Assembly (NCBI GenBank): GCA_934667065.1
Contig: CAKULD010000008.1
Coordinates: 62,001-126,000 of the forward strand
Reading direction: 5' to 3'
Length of the DNA stretch: 64,000 nucleotides
From: an uncultured Collinsella sp.
GTDB taxonomy: Bacteria; Actinomycetota; Coriobacteriia; Coriobacteriales; Coriobacteriaceae
The position numbers and the translations under genes were made by a program. A model generated the notes under the pieces. It was given only the letters and a program-made list of their open reading frames with translations, did not search any database and had not been told where the DNA came from. Each line of letters starts with the position of its first letter. Within the stretch, counting starts at the first letter, position 1. Below, one piece after another: positions 23,675 to 32,005 of this stretch.

Positions 23675-24484
23675 ATGTCTAACCTTATGGACAGCTTCCG
23701 CCTTGATGGCAAGGTCGCGCTGGTGACCGGCGCCACCTATGGCATCGGTATGGCCATGGCCGAGGCGCTCGGCGAGGCCGGCGCCAAAATCGCTTTTAAC
23801 GCGCGTCACGCCGACAAGGTCGCCGAGGCCGAGAAGCACTACCGCGAGCTGGGCTTTGAGGCTCACGGCTACGTGGCCGATGTTACCGATGAGGCCGTAG
23901 TCGCCGAGCTCATCTCCAAGATCGAGGCCGACTTTGGCACCACGCCCGACATTCTGGTCAACAACGCCGGCGTTATCCAGCGCACCCCGATGCTCGAGAT
24001 GAGCGCCGATGACTTCCGTCGCGTCGTCGATATCGACCTCAACGCGCCGTTTATCGTGTCAAAGGCCTGCCTGCCCGGCATGATCGCCAAGGGTCACGGC
24101 AAGATTATCAACATCTGCTCGATGATGAGCGAGCTTGGTCGCGAGACCATCGCCGGCTACGCTGCCGCCAAGGGTGGTCTGAAGATGCTCACCAAGAACA
24201 TCTGCTCCGAGTTTGGCGAGGCCAACATCCAGTGCAACGGCATTGGGCCTGGCTACATCGCCACGCCGCAAACTGCGCCGCTGCGCGAGACGCAGCCCGA
24301 CGGCAGCCGTCACCCGTTTGACCAGTTCATCATCGCCAAGACCCCGGCCGCCCGTTGGGGCACGCCCGAGGACCTGAAGGGCCCCGCCGTGTTCCTAGCT
24401 TCCGACGCCTCGAACTTCGTCAACGGCCACATCCTCTACGTCGACGGCGGCATCCTAGCCTATATCGGCAAACAACCGCAGTAG
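23675..24484 (+). CDS. SDR oxidoreductase, KduD/DhuD-type
   Basis: A 269-residue short-chain dehydrogenase: cofactor loop TGATYGIG, NNAG motif, catalytic Ser (ICSMMSEL) and YAAAK. The sequence style matches 2-deoxy-D-gluconate 3-dehydrogenase KduD, DhuD and gluconate 5-dehydrogenase. Beside an RpiB-type isomerase it most likely reduces 2,5-diketo-3-deoxygluconate to KDG, completing unsaturated uronate breakdown. The ATG follows GAAAGGACC. Confidence 0.88.
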   Translation: MSNLMDSFRLDGKVALVTGATYGIGMAMAEALGEAGAKIAFNARHADKVAEAEKHYRELGFEAHGYVADVTDEAVVAELISKIEADFGTTPDILVNNAGVIQRTPMLEMSADDFRRVVDIDLNAPFIVSKACLPGMIAKGHGKIINICSMMSELGRETIAGYAAAKGGLKMLTKNICSEFGEANIQCNGIGPGYIATPQTAPLRETQPDGSRHPFDQFIIAKTPAARWGTPEDLKGPAVFLASDASNFVNGHILYVDGGILAYIGKQPQ

Positions 24485-24625
24485 GCGCTGCGCGGGCTTG
24501 AGACGGGCATCTTGCCTTTCAATCGTCGGTCGCGTACCAAAGTACGCTTCCCTCCTCTTTCAAGGCAACCTGCTCCGCCTCAAGCCCGCTCGCTCACCGC
24601 GCTCCCACATTAAGGTTCACTTAGT

Positions 24626-24690
24626 AGTTGCGGTGAAATGGGGATTGATTGTGCATTTATCAGGCAAAACAGTCCTTATTTCACCGCAAG
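24626..24690. repeat. CACCGCAACT hairpin repeat, copy 3 (degenerate)
   Basis: AGTTGCGGTGAAATGGGGAT and the opposing arm ending TTTCACCGCAA pair with several mismatches. It lies between the two co-oriented kdu/dhu genes, in the 230-nt gap 24485-24714, which otherwise shows no gene. Confidence 0.65.
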
Positions 24691-24714
24691 TTAAAGAAAG
24701 AAAGGTACTTCAGC

Positions 24715-25356
24715 ATGAAGATCGCTCTGATCAACGAGAACTCTCAGAACTCCAAGAACCCCATGATTGAGGCTGCCCTTAAGAAGGTTGTCGAGCCCAT
24801 GGGCCACACCGTCTTTAACTATGGCATGTATGCCGAGGAGGGCTCCGCTCCCCTCACCTACGTGCAGAACGGCATCCTTGCCGCCGTGCTGCTCAACTCT
24901 GGCGCTGCAGACTACGTCGTGACCGGCTGCGGCACCGGCGAAGGCGCCATGCTCGCCTGCAACTCCTTCCCGGGTGTGCTGTGCGGCCATGTTGCCGACC
25001 CTCTGGATGCCTACACCTTTGCCCAGGTCAACGATGGTAACGCCGTCGCCATGCCCTTCGCTCTTAAGAACGGCTGGGGCCAGGAGCTCAACCTGGAGTA
25101 CACCTTCGAGAAGCTCTTTGGCTTCGGTTCCGGCAACGGCTATCCTGCCGAGCGCGTTGAGCCCGAGCAGCGCAACAAGAAGATCCTCGACGGCGTCCGC
25201 GCTGTGACTATGCGTCCGCTCGTCGACGTCTTGGGCGAGATTGACCAGGACCTGGTGAAGGGCGCCCTGGCTGGTGAGCACTTCCAGGAGTACTTCTTCG
25301 CCAACGCCACCGACGAGGCCATCATCGCGAAGGTCAAGGAGCTTCTGGGCCTCTAA
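24715..25356 (+). CDS. RpiB/LacA-family isomerase, probable DhuI
   Basis: A 213-residue protein of the ribose-5-phosphate isomerase B fold (MKIALINENSQNSKNPMIEA; GCGTGEGAMLACNSFPGVLC is the RpiB phosphate/anion loop variant). Directly downstream of a KduD/DhuD-type reductase and in a pectin context, it fits DhuI, the isomerase that converts 4-deoxy-5-ketouronate to 2,5-diketo-3-deoxygluconate in streptococci and replaces KduI, which is absent here. A pentose-phosphate role is less likely. The ATG at 24715 is preceded by AAAGG. Confidence 0.78.
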   Translation: MKIALINENSQNSKNPMIEAALKKVVEPMGHTVFNYGMYAEEGSAPLTYVQNGILAAVLLNSGAADYVVTGCGTGEGAMLACNSFPGVLCGHVADPLDAYTFAQVNDGNAVAMPFALKNGWGQELNLEYTFEKLFGFGSGNGYPAERVEPEQRNKKILDGVRAVTMRPLVDVLGEIDQDLVKGALAGEHFQEYFFANATDEAIIAKVKELLGL

Positions 25357-25385
25357 TCGCCCCACGGTCCTCCCCTATCAAACGC

Positions 25386-25425
25386 AAGCGGCGGCTGCCC
25401 CAACACAGGGCAGCCGCCGCTTTTT
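25386..25425 (+). terminator. Terminator of the kduD-dhuI operon
   Basis: AAGCGGCGGCTGCCC-N7-complement, then TTTTT. Confidence 0.9.
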
Positions 25426-25437
25426 CTATCTATCGAA

Positions 25438-25537
25438 TGGTGCAAAGGGGTAAGGTTTACATGCACCAACTTGGTGCAAACTAACCTGACCCCAATGCAC
25501 CAGCTTGGCGCAAAGTAACCTGCCCCCCTTTGCACCA
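25438..25537. repeat. Nested hairpin with a tandem 34-bp duplication
   Basis: Outer arms TGGTGCAAAGGGG / CCCCTTTGCACCA enclose two direct copies (25461-25494, 25495-25528) of a unit starting ATGCACCA(A/G)CTTGG, each itself palindromic (TGCACCAACTTGGTGCA). It begins 10 nt beyond the stop of the minus-strand flavoenzyme gene. Confidence 0.7.
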
Positions 25538-25546
25538 AGAGGTTGA

Positions 25547-27496
25547 CTAGAGGGCGCAGGCGGTCTTGTAGCCGTCGGCGATGGCGTCGCGGATGTTGCC
25601 GCACTTCTGTGCGTCGCCCAGCACGTGGGTGGTAACGCCCGCGGCTGCCAGGTCGTCGGCGAGCTTGGTGTTGGGACGATAACCCATGGCGAGCACCAGC
25701 GTGTCGGCACCGGTAATGGTGTGGACCTCGCCGTCCTTCTCGTAGCTGATGGTGTCCTCGGCGATCTCGGTCACCTTGGCCTCGGTCAGTACATGGACAC
25801 CCTTGGAGAGCATGCGCGTAATGAGCACCGCGCGGCCGGCGCCGCCCTCGTTGGCGGCGAGCGTCTTGGTCATTTCGATGACGGTAACGTCGCGGTTGGC
25901 CGGCGACAGATCATTGACCAGCGGGGCCAGGTAGTCGGCCGTCTCGCAGCCAACGGTACCGCCGCCCACGATGACGATCTTCTTGCCCGGGAAGGCCTTG
26001 CCACCCAGGAGGTCATCAGCGGTCATAACCTGCTTAAAGCCCTGCATAAACGCAGGGGCGATGGGCTCGGCGCCATAGGCCAAAACAACCTCGTAGCCGG
26101 CGTAGTCACGCTGGATGTCCTCGGCCGTAAGCTCAGCACCAAAGACGCACCTTACGCCGGCAACGGCAAGACGACGATACTGGTACTTGATCACGCGGGT
26201 GAGCTCCTGCTTTGCCGGCGGAACGGCCGCGATACGCATCTCGCCGCCCGGCTCGTCCTGTTTATCCACCAGCACCACGTGGTGACCGCGCTTGGCGGCG
26301 ATAAAGGCAGCCTCCATACCGGCGGGGCCAGCGCCCACAACGAGCACGTTCTTGGCCTCGGCGGCGGGCTCGTAGCCGGTCTCGTCGCGTTCCACGTCCG
26401 GATTGACGGTGCAGGAGATGCGCTTGCCAAACATGATGCCGTTCAAGCAGCGCAGGCAGCCGATGCAGGGACGGATTTCATCGGCATTACCGGCAGCCGC
26501 CTTGTTGCAGAACTCGGCATCGCACAGGTTGGCGCGGCCCATCATGCAGATGTCGGCGGCACCGTCCTCGATCAGCTCCTCGGCAATCCACGCCTCGTTG
26601 ATGCGGCCAACCGTGGCAACGGGAATGTTCACGTGCTTCTTAATCTCACGCGAGCAAGCGGCGTGCGAGGCCTGCTGGGTACCGGCAGCGGGAATAGCGG
26701 AGCCGCGCTTAATGGTGGTGCCGCCCGACACGTGGATCATGTCGACACCGGCCTTCTCCAGGCGACGCGAGACGTAGATCATGTCGTTGAGGGTCAGGCC
26801 GCCATCGGTATACTCATCGCCCGAAATACGGACGTCGATGATAAAGTCCTTGCCGCAGCGCTCGCGAATCTCGGCGATGACCTCGAGCAAAAAGCGCATG
26901 CGGGCGTCGAGCGAGCCGCCGTACTCGTCGGTACGCTTGTTGTAGAGCGGGGTCAAGAAGCCGCCGAGCATGCCGTGGGCGTGGGCTGCATGGACCTCAA
27001 CGCCATCGACGCCAGCCTTCTGCATACGTACGGCCGCATCGCCAAACTGGTGCGTGAGCTCGTGGATCTCGTCAACCGTAATGGGGCGCGGTGCCTCGCG
27101 GGCATAGGACGGACCCACAAAGGACGGGGCAATCAGGCGCGGCGTGCCCGGAATGTTAAAGGCCATGTAGGCGGGATGGAAGAGCTGAGGCATGATCTTG
27201 CAGCCGTACTCGTGCACGGCGGCGGCGAGCTTTTCCCAGCCGGGGATGAACGTGTCGTCGTAGCAGCACATGTCACCCGGCAGATAAGTATAGGTGGGCT
27301 CGACCGTCACGACCTCGGTGATGATGAGACCCACGCCGCCCTTGGCGCGGGCGCGGTAGTGATCGACCAGGTCGTCGGTCACATAGCCGTGATCGGCCAG
27401 GTTGGTGGACACCGGTGGCATAAAGACGCGGTTCTTGACTTCGGTCGTACCGACCTTGATAGGGCTAAAGAGCATCGGATAGGCGGAGGACTCCAT
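25547..27496 (-). CDS. Old-yellow-enzyme/2,4-dienoyl-CoA-reductase-type Fe-S flavoenzyme
   Basis: A 649-residue enzyme with an N-terminal FMN TIM barrel (YPMLFSPIKVGTTEVKNRV, residues 5-350), a 4Fe-4S site (CIGCLRCLNG...C, about 353-375) and a C-terminal FAD/NAD(P)H domain (VLVVGAGPAGMEAAFIAAKR). The family reduces activated double bonds of enoates, enones or bile acids (FadH, BaiCD/BaiH). The substrate is unknown. The start MESSAYPML follows AAAGGAAGC. It lies downstream of a GltD-like gene at the end of a minus-strand array, so possible linkage to pectin or plant phenolics is only positional. Confidence 0.88.
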   Translation of the reverse strand: MESSAYPMLFSPIKVGTTEVKNRVFMPPVSTNLADHGYVTDDLVDHYRARAKGGVGLIITEVVTVEPTYTYLPGDMCCYDDTFIPGWEKLAAAVHEYGCKIMPQLFHPAYMAFNIPGTPRLIAPSFVGPSYAREAPRPITVDEIHELTHQFGDAAVRMQKAGVDGVEVHAAHAHGMLGGFLTPLYNKRTDEYGGSLDARMRFLLEVIAEIRERCGKDFIIDVRISGDEYTDGGLTLNDMIYVSRRLEKAGVDMIHVSGGTTIKRGSAIPAAGTQQASHAACSREIKKHVNIPVATVGRINEAWIAEELIEDGAADICMMGRANLCDAEFCNKAAAGNADEIRPCIGCLRCLNGIMFGKRISCTVNPDVERDETGYEPAAEAKNVLVVGAGPAGMEAAFIAAKRGHHVVLVDKQDEPGGEMRIAAVPPAKQELTRVIKYQYRRLAVAGVRCVFGAELTAEDIQRDYAGYEVVLAYGAEPIAPAFMQGFKQVMTADDLLGGKAFPGKKIVIVGGGTVGCETADYLAPLVNDLSPANRDVTVIEMTKTLAANEGGAGRAVLITRMLSKGVHVLTEAKVTEIAEDTISYEKDGEVHTITGADTLVLAMGYRPNTKLADDLAAAGVTTHVLGDAQKCGNIRDAIADGYKTACAL

Positions 27497-27614
27497 ACAG
27501 GCTTCCTTTCGTTTGAGCCGCTCGGCGGCACTTACTGACTCCCCTATCGTATCAGCACTCATCGCATCCGAAGCCGCTCGCACTCCCCCTGCCCCAATCC
27601 GACCCCCACAAAAA

Positions 27615-27681
27615 AGTTGCGGTGGAATACGGAGTAAATGAGGCTTTTGACAGCCAAAACAGTCCGTATTTCACCGCAACT
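27615..27681. repeat. CACCGCAACT hairpin repeat, copy 4
   Basis: AGTTGCGGTGGAATACGGAG and the arm AACAGTCCGTATTTCACCGC(AACT), near-perfect, 16 nt beyond the stop of the minus-strand GltD-like gene. Confidence 0.7.
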
Positions 27682-27697
27682 GAGGGGTGAGATGGGG

Positions 27698-28915
27698 TTA
27701 GAGGCCCAGGTAGGAGATCATGCCTTCGACGGCGAGCTTGGCGCCGGCTACGGCGTGGACCACGGTAAGCGGACCGTTGACCACATCGCCGGCGGCAAAG
27801 ACGCCCGGCACCGTCGTCATGCCCTGCTCGTCAACCGACAGCAGGCCGCGGTGGTCGGTCTCCAGGCCGCCCGTCGTGAGCACGAGCTTGTCCTTGGGCA
27901 CCTGCGAGGCCGCGATCACCACCGTATCGGCAGCCGCGTGATCGAGCTCCTCTTCGTAACCCACCACATTGTTGTCCTCATCGAAGATGGCCGTCTCGAA
28001 CACCGGTCCGTTATCGTCGATGGCGCAGATGGCCTTGCCGCACACGATCTCGGCGCCGTCGAGCTCGGTCAGCTCGACCTCGTCGTCGATGGCCGAGATA
28101 TGGCGCGAGCGCGCGTACACGGTAACCTTGCGGGCACCCGAGCGCAGCGCCGTGCGTGCCACGTCCATGGCCACATTGCCGGCGCCGATGACCGCCACGT
28201 TCTGCCCAATCGCCACGCTCGTAGGATCGACCAGGTAATCGATACCAAACAGCACGTTGCCACGCGACTCGCCGGGAATGCCCAGCTTGCGAGCACGCCA
28301 AGTACCGGTGCCCACAAAGACCGCGTCGTAGCCGTCACGCAGCAGGTCATCGATATGCAGCGCGCCGCCAATGGTAGTCGAGGGGCGTACGCGCACGCCG
28401 AGCGAGCACATCACGTGGCGGTACTTTTGCACGAGCGAGCGCGGCAGACGAAACTCCGGAATGCCGTACTCCAGCACGCCGCCGATCTCGGGGCGCTGCT
28501 CAAACACGGTGACGGCGCACCCCAGCTGGGCCATCTTGATGGCGACGGTAATGCCCGCGGGACCGGAGCCGACCACGGCGACCTTCTTGCCACACGACGG
28601 CGCCGGCTTCCACTCCTTACGGTCCAAATACGCCGTCGAGACATAGTTCTCGATGCTCGAAAAATGCACCGGCGTGCCCTTGCGCCCCTGAATGCACGCA
28701 CCCTCGCACTGGCCCGAATGGTTGCAGACCATGGAGCAGACCGCGCTCATGGGATTGTTCTGGAACAGCAGCTCGCCCGCCTCCTCCAGACGGCGCTGCT
28801 TGAACAAGTCGATGACCTGTGGAATGGGCGTCTGCACCGGACAGCCCTTAATTTGGCAGAACGCCTTTTTGCAGCCTAGACAACGATTCGCTTCCTCGAC
28901 GATGTGGATAGCCAC
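27698..28915 (-). CDS. GltD-like NAD(P)H oxidoreductase (Fe-S/FAD)
   Basis: A 405-residue protein resembling the glutamate synthase small subunit/NfnB: N-terminal cysteine-rich cluster region (ANRCLGCKKAFCQIKGCPVQ, then CSMVCNHSGQCEGACI), FAD motif VAVVGSGPAGITVAIKMAQL and NAD motif VAVIGAGNVAMDVART. No gltB-type large subunit is adjacent, so it is probably an electron-transfer partner, perhaps of the neighbouring flavoenzyme. It starts with GTG at 28915 behind GAGGGGA. Confidence 0.87.
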   Translation of the reverse strand: MAIHIVEEANRCLGCKKAFCQIKGCPVQTPIPQVIDLFKQRRLEEAGELLFQNNPMSAVCSMVCNHSGQCEGACIQGRKGTPVHFSSIENYVSTAYLDRKEWKPAPSCGKKVAVVGSGPAGITVAIKMAQLGCAVTVFEQRPEIGGVLEYGIPEFRLPRSLVQKYRHVMCSLGVRVRPSTTIGGALHIDDLLRDGYDAVFVGTGTWRARKLGIPGESRGNVLFGIDYLVDPTSVAIGQNVAVIGAGNVAMDVARTALRSGARKVTVYARSRHISAIDDEVELTELDGAEIVCGKAICAIDDNGPVFETAIFDEDNNVVGYEEELDHAAADTVVIAASQVPKDKLVLTTGGLETDHRGLLSVDEQGMTTVPGVFAAGDVVNGPLTVVHAVAGAKLAVEGMISYLGL

Positions 28916-29014
28916 GCGATTCCCCTCTTATCTAACCCAAATGAGCGACGGCGAAAATACCTCGCCGCCGCCTAATACCAGCAATCCAATCGGCCACCAC
29001 GGCCGTCGGCAACA

Positions 29015-29920
29015 TTACAATTCGCGATGCGCGCCCTCACAGCGTGCAGACATGCTCTGCAACGTGGTCAAACAGCCCAACGCCGTTCCCGGCACACTGT
29101 TCTCGACCACGCACGGAACGCCGGGGCAAGCAGCGGCGGCCCAGGCCACCACGGGCTCAAAGTCGTACCGGCCCGTCTCGCCCACGCCGTGGCACACCAA
29201 GCGCGAACCCGTGCCGTCGCACCAACCGGCCTCATCCTCGTTACCCACCACCTCAAAATCCTTGGCGTGCAGTACGCGAATCTTGCTGCCGCACAGGTAG
29301 AGCATGCGCGATGTGATCTCCTGCGCGCTGTCCACCACGCTGGGGTGCAGCAGCGACACCGGATCGTAGATTACACCGAGCGCGGAGCTCGGAATGCGCT
29401 CGAGCACCTCACGGCAACGCTCCGGCGTATTGACCGTCTCGTTCCAGCCCGGCTCGATCAGAATCTGCCCGCCCAGCGCCTCGGCACGGGTGCAAACGTA
29501 CTTGAGCCCGTCCACAAAGGCATTGAGCGCCTCGTCGGTCATACGGTCGTCCGCCACGCGGTTCTGAGCGTTAGGACGACCGGTCTCGGTACCCACCGGG
29601 CAGCCACCCAGCATCTTGGCAAAGCGCAGGCATGCCTCGTACTCGGCATAGTTGTCCAGCAGCTGCTGACGGTCGGGCGTCGCCAGGTTTTTATAGCAGC
29701 CCAGCACCGCAACCGAAACGCCCGCCCCGTCGAGCACCGAGCGCAGGTGATCGGCAAGCTGGCGCGTAAGGCCCGTGCGGTCGATGCCCATCGATGCATA
29801 GAGCACCTTGCTCGGCAACTGGATGCACGAAAAGCCCAGCTCGCCTGCCATGCAAATGCGTTCCTCGACGGTTCCCTGGGGAAGATCGTGCAGGCGCACG
29901 CCCGGAGTGATGGCGCCCAC
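29015..29920 (-). CDS. Xylose-isomerase-like TIM barrel sugar epimerase/isomerase
   Basis: A 301-residue protein of the sugar phosphate isomerase/epimerase superfamily (GVRLHDLPQGTVEERICMAG; metal-binding Glu in ILIEPGWNET, Asp in IYDPVSLLHP, His in VLHAKDFEV). The GTG at 29920 overlaps the region of the GH105 stop (29922), indicating translational coupling; longer frames overlap GH105 by 47 nt. It probably isomerises a uronate or rhamnose-derived product of the GH105 reaction, but the substrate is not known. Confidence 0.78.
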   Translation of the reverse strand: MGAITPGVRLHDLPQGTVEERICMAGELGFSCIQLPSKVLYASMGIDRTGLTRQLADHLRSVLDGAGVSVAVLGCYKNLATPDRQQLLDNYAEYEACLRFAKMLGGCPVGTETGRPNAQNRVADDRMTDEALNAFVDGLKYVCTRAEALGGQILIEPGWNETVNTPERCREVLERIPSSALGVIYDPVSLLHPSVVDSAQEITSRMLYLCGSKIRVLHAKDFEVVGNEDEAGWCDGTGSRLVCHGVGETGRYDFEPVVAWAAAACPGVPCVVENSVPGTALGCLTTLQSMSARCEGAHREL

Positions 29921-29921
29921 G

Positions 29922-31160
29922 CTATTCACATCCCTTGTGCGCGTTAATGCCCGGCGTATAGCCGCCAAACGGATCTTCGATGGAGCACACGCCCGAAGGG
30001 GCCAGCGGGTCGCGCTTGCCGGCCAGCTTGTCGTGATGCATGGTCTCGATATAGGCGAGCACGAGCGGCGCCACGCCCTTCGCGTCGTTTTTGACGATGG
30101 GCTCGCTCATGTAGTAGCCAAACGTGCCCTCGCGGTGTGCGGTGTTGCCCAGGCCGGCAACCAGGCAGATGTTGTCGAGCGCCAGCTGACCATCATGCTC
30201 GGACAGACAGGTTTCGCAGATGCCGTCGAAGGCGCGACGGCCATACTGGTAGTAGCGCTCGCCCAGCACGCCCAGGCGCACGCCCTTCATGATGGCGTTG
30301 GCAAAGATGGCGCTGCCCGACTCCTCCAGATAGTTGGGGGCGATGTTGGGCAGGTTGATGACCTGGTGCCACATACCGGTCTTCTCGTCCTGATACGGCA
30401 GCATGGCGTCGATCAGATCGTGGAACATCTTGCGGATCTCGTCCTTCTCGGCCGACATCGAGGGCGGCATAAGCTCCCACGTATCGATAAGCGCCATGGC
30501 AAACCAGCCCTCGGCGCGCAGCCAGAAGTTAGCCGAAAGGCCGGTGACGGGATCGCACCAGAACTGCTTGCGGCTCGCATCGTAGGCGTGATAGTACAGG
30601 CCGTTAAGCGGGTTACGCATAAGATCGTGCACGACCTGGAACATATGGAAGCTGTCCGAGCAGGCGCGGCGGTTGTGGAAGCTCAGCTCGTACTGCATGT
30701 AGAACGGCTGGGCCATATACATGCCGTCGAGCCAAATCTGGTTGGGATAGACGGCCTTGTGCCAAAACACGCCCTCTTTGGTGCGCGGCTGGGTCTCGAG
30801 CTGGCGATAGATCGTGTCCATAGCGGCACGGTACTTGGGCTTGCCCACCAGGTCATACAGCTTGTAGAGGGTCTTGCCCGCGTTGACGTTGTCGAGGTTG
30901 TATTCCTCGGGCTTGTAATGCTTGATGGTGCCGTCTTCCTGGACAAAGAAGTCGATGTAGTCGTCGGCAAACGTCAGATAGCGCTGCTCGCCCGTGATCT
31001 CGTACAGCTCGATGAGCGCCTTGATCATGCAGCCATCGATGTAGTTCCAGGTGTTCTCCTTGCCGGCACGGAGCTTTTCGATGTTCCAAGCGGGTGCCTG
31101 CGGCGTAGACGTCTCGATCAGCTGCTCGATGTAGCTATCCAGAATCTGATTGCAACCCAT
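29922..31160 (-). CDS. GH105 unsaturated rhamnogalacturonyl/galacturonyl hydrolase
   Basis: A 412-residue (alpha/alpha)6 barrel enzyme of the YteR/RhiN type, with the catalytic Asp in QIWLDGMYMAQPF and the WLRAEGWFAMALIDTWE segment. It removes the unsaturated uronate from the non-reducing end of pectin-lyase products, releasing 4-deoxy-5-ketouronate for DhuI and DhuD. No signal peptide, so it is cytosolic. AGAGGGGAC precedes the ATG. Its upstream region holds two GGTGAACGTTAACC operators and the CCGTT repeat. Confidence 0.92.
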   Translation of the reverse strand: MGCNQILDSYIEQLIETSTPQAPAWNIEKLRAGKENTWNYIDGCMIKALIELYEITGEQRYLTFADDYIDFFVQEDGTIKHYKPEEYNLDNVNAGKTLYKLYDLVGKPKYRAAMDTIYRQLETQPRTKEGVFWHKAVYPNQIWLDGMYMAQPFYMQYELSFHNRRACSDSFHMFQVVHDLMRNPLNGLYYHAYDASRKQFWCDPVTGLSANFWLRAEGWFAMALIDTWELMPPSMSAEKDEIRKMFHDLIDAMLPYQDEKTGMWHQVINLPNIAPNYLEESGSAIFANAIMKGVRLGVLGERYYQYGRRAFDGICETCLSEHDGQLALDNICLVAGLGNTAHREGTFGYYMSEPIVKNDAKGVAPLVLAYIETMHHDKLAGKRDPLAPSGVCSIEDPFGGYTPGINAHKGCE

Positions 31161-31186
31161 TGCTGTCCCCTCTGACGTTGATGATG

Positions 31187-31281
31187 GGTGAACGTTAACC
31201 TTAGTGTAACGCGAACGGGGAATGTAGGGTGAACGTTAACCCTACATTCCCCGCGAACGGCAGGCTTTTAGCGGCAAACGG
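31187..31281 (-). promoter_or_regulatory. GH105 control region: two LacI-type operators and a CCGTT repeat
   Basis: GGTGAACGTTAACC occurs at 31187-31200 and 31228-31241. The second forms the tip of a perfect 15-bp hairpin (CGGGGAATGTAGGGT, 31216-31253). The 21-bp-pitch repeat (plus AACGG at 31256 and 31277) overlaps the stop codon of the SGNH gene. Confidence 0.65.
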
Positions 31282-31936
31282 CAACAAGCCCCGCGGCGAT
31301 TCGATGCGCTAGACGCTCATAGCCGGCCGGGCTGTAGTGCAATCCGTCCGGCATATATAGCTCGCGGTGCTCGGGCAAAAACGGGCTGATGCCGCTCTGA
31401 GCGTACAGGTCGATCACCGGCACCGAGTAGTGGTCGCATACCTCGAGCATCGCCTGTACGTACGCAATCTGTGTCAGACCCAGATGGTTGAGCTCGTTGC
31501 TCGCGGGAATATCCTTCTCGTGCTTGCCGCTCGTCTTGCACGGCGTCATAAACACGAGCTTTGCCTGGGGCGAACGCGCCGTGATGGTGCGGATCAGATA
31601 GTCGACCGCACCATAGAACTCATGTACATCGGTGCTGCCCAGCTCGCCGAGCGGCACGTTGCGGCTAAAGTCGTTGACACCGCCAAAGACGACATAGACA
31701 TCGGCCGCGTCATCGATACCGTCCAAACGCTCGACAAACGAATCGGTACGGTCGGCCTTGATGGCGATGCGCGAGCCCTTGATGCCAAAGTTCTCAACCG
31801 TAGCGCCGTCCAACAGCGCGCCCAGGTGCGAGGTCCACGAAATATCGTTGCCTCCCCCACCGCAGCCGTTATCGCCCCAGGTCGTCGAGTCGCCAAAACA
31901 GCAAATGGTCGACTCGCTCAAGCCCTTCGTTTCCAT
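31268..31936 (-). CDS. SGNH/GDSL esterase, possible pectin acetylesterase
   Basis: A 222-residue SGNH hydrolase: block I CCFGDSTTWGD (Ser nucleophile), block III GGVNDFSRN, block V DGLHYSPAG (Asp/His). No signal peptide. In a pectin locus it probably removes acetyl groups from rhamnogalacturonan or galacturonan fragments (CE12-like) inside the cell. GAGGAGAAG precedes the ATG. Its last codons overlap the regulatory repeat of the downstream GH105 gene. Confidence 0.85.
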   Translation of the reverse strand: METKGLSESTICCFGDSTTWGDNGCGGGGNDISWTSHLGALLDGATVENFGIKGSRIAIKADRTDSFVERLDGIDDAADVYVVFGGVNDFSRNVPLGELGSTDVHEFYGAVDYLIRTITARSPQAKLVFMTPCKTSGKHEKDIPASNELNHLGLTQIAYVQAMLEVCDHYSVPVIDLYAQSGISPFLPEHRELYMPDGLHYSPAGYERLAHRIAAGLVAVCR

Positions 31937-32005
31937 AATCTTCTCCTCACCCGCCCGTCGGCGGTCTTATAGGTATCTATCGTTCATCCGCAGCATACCG
32001 AGGGC

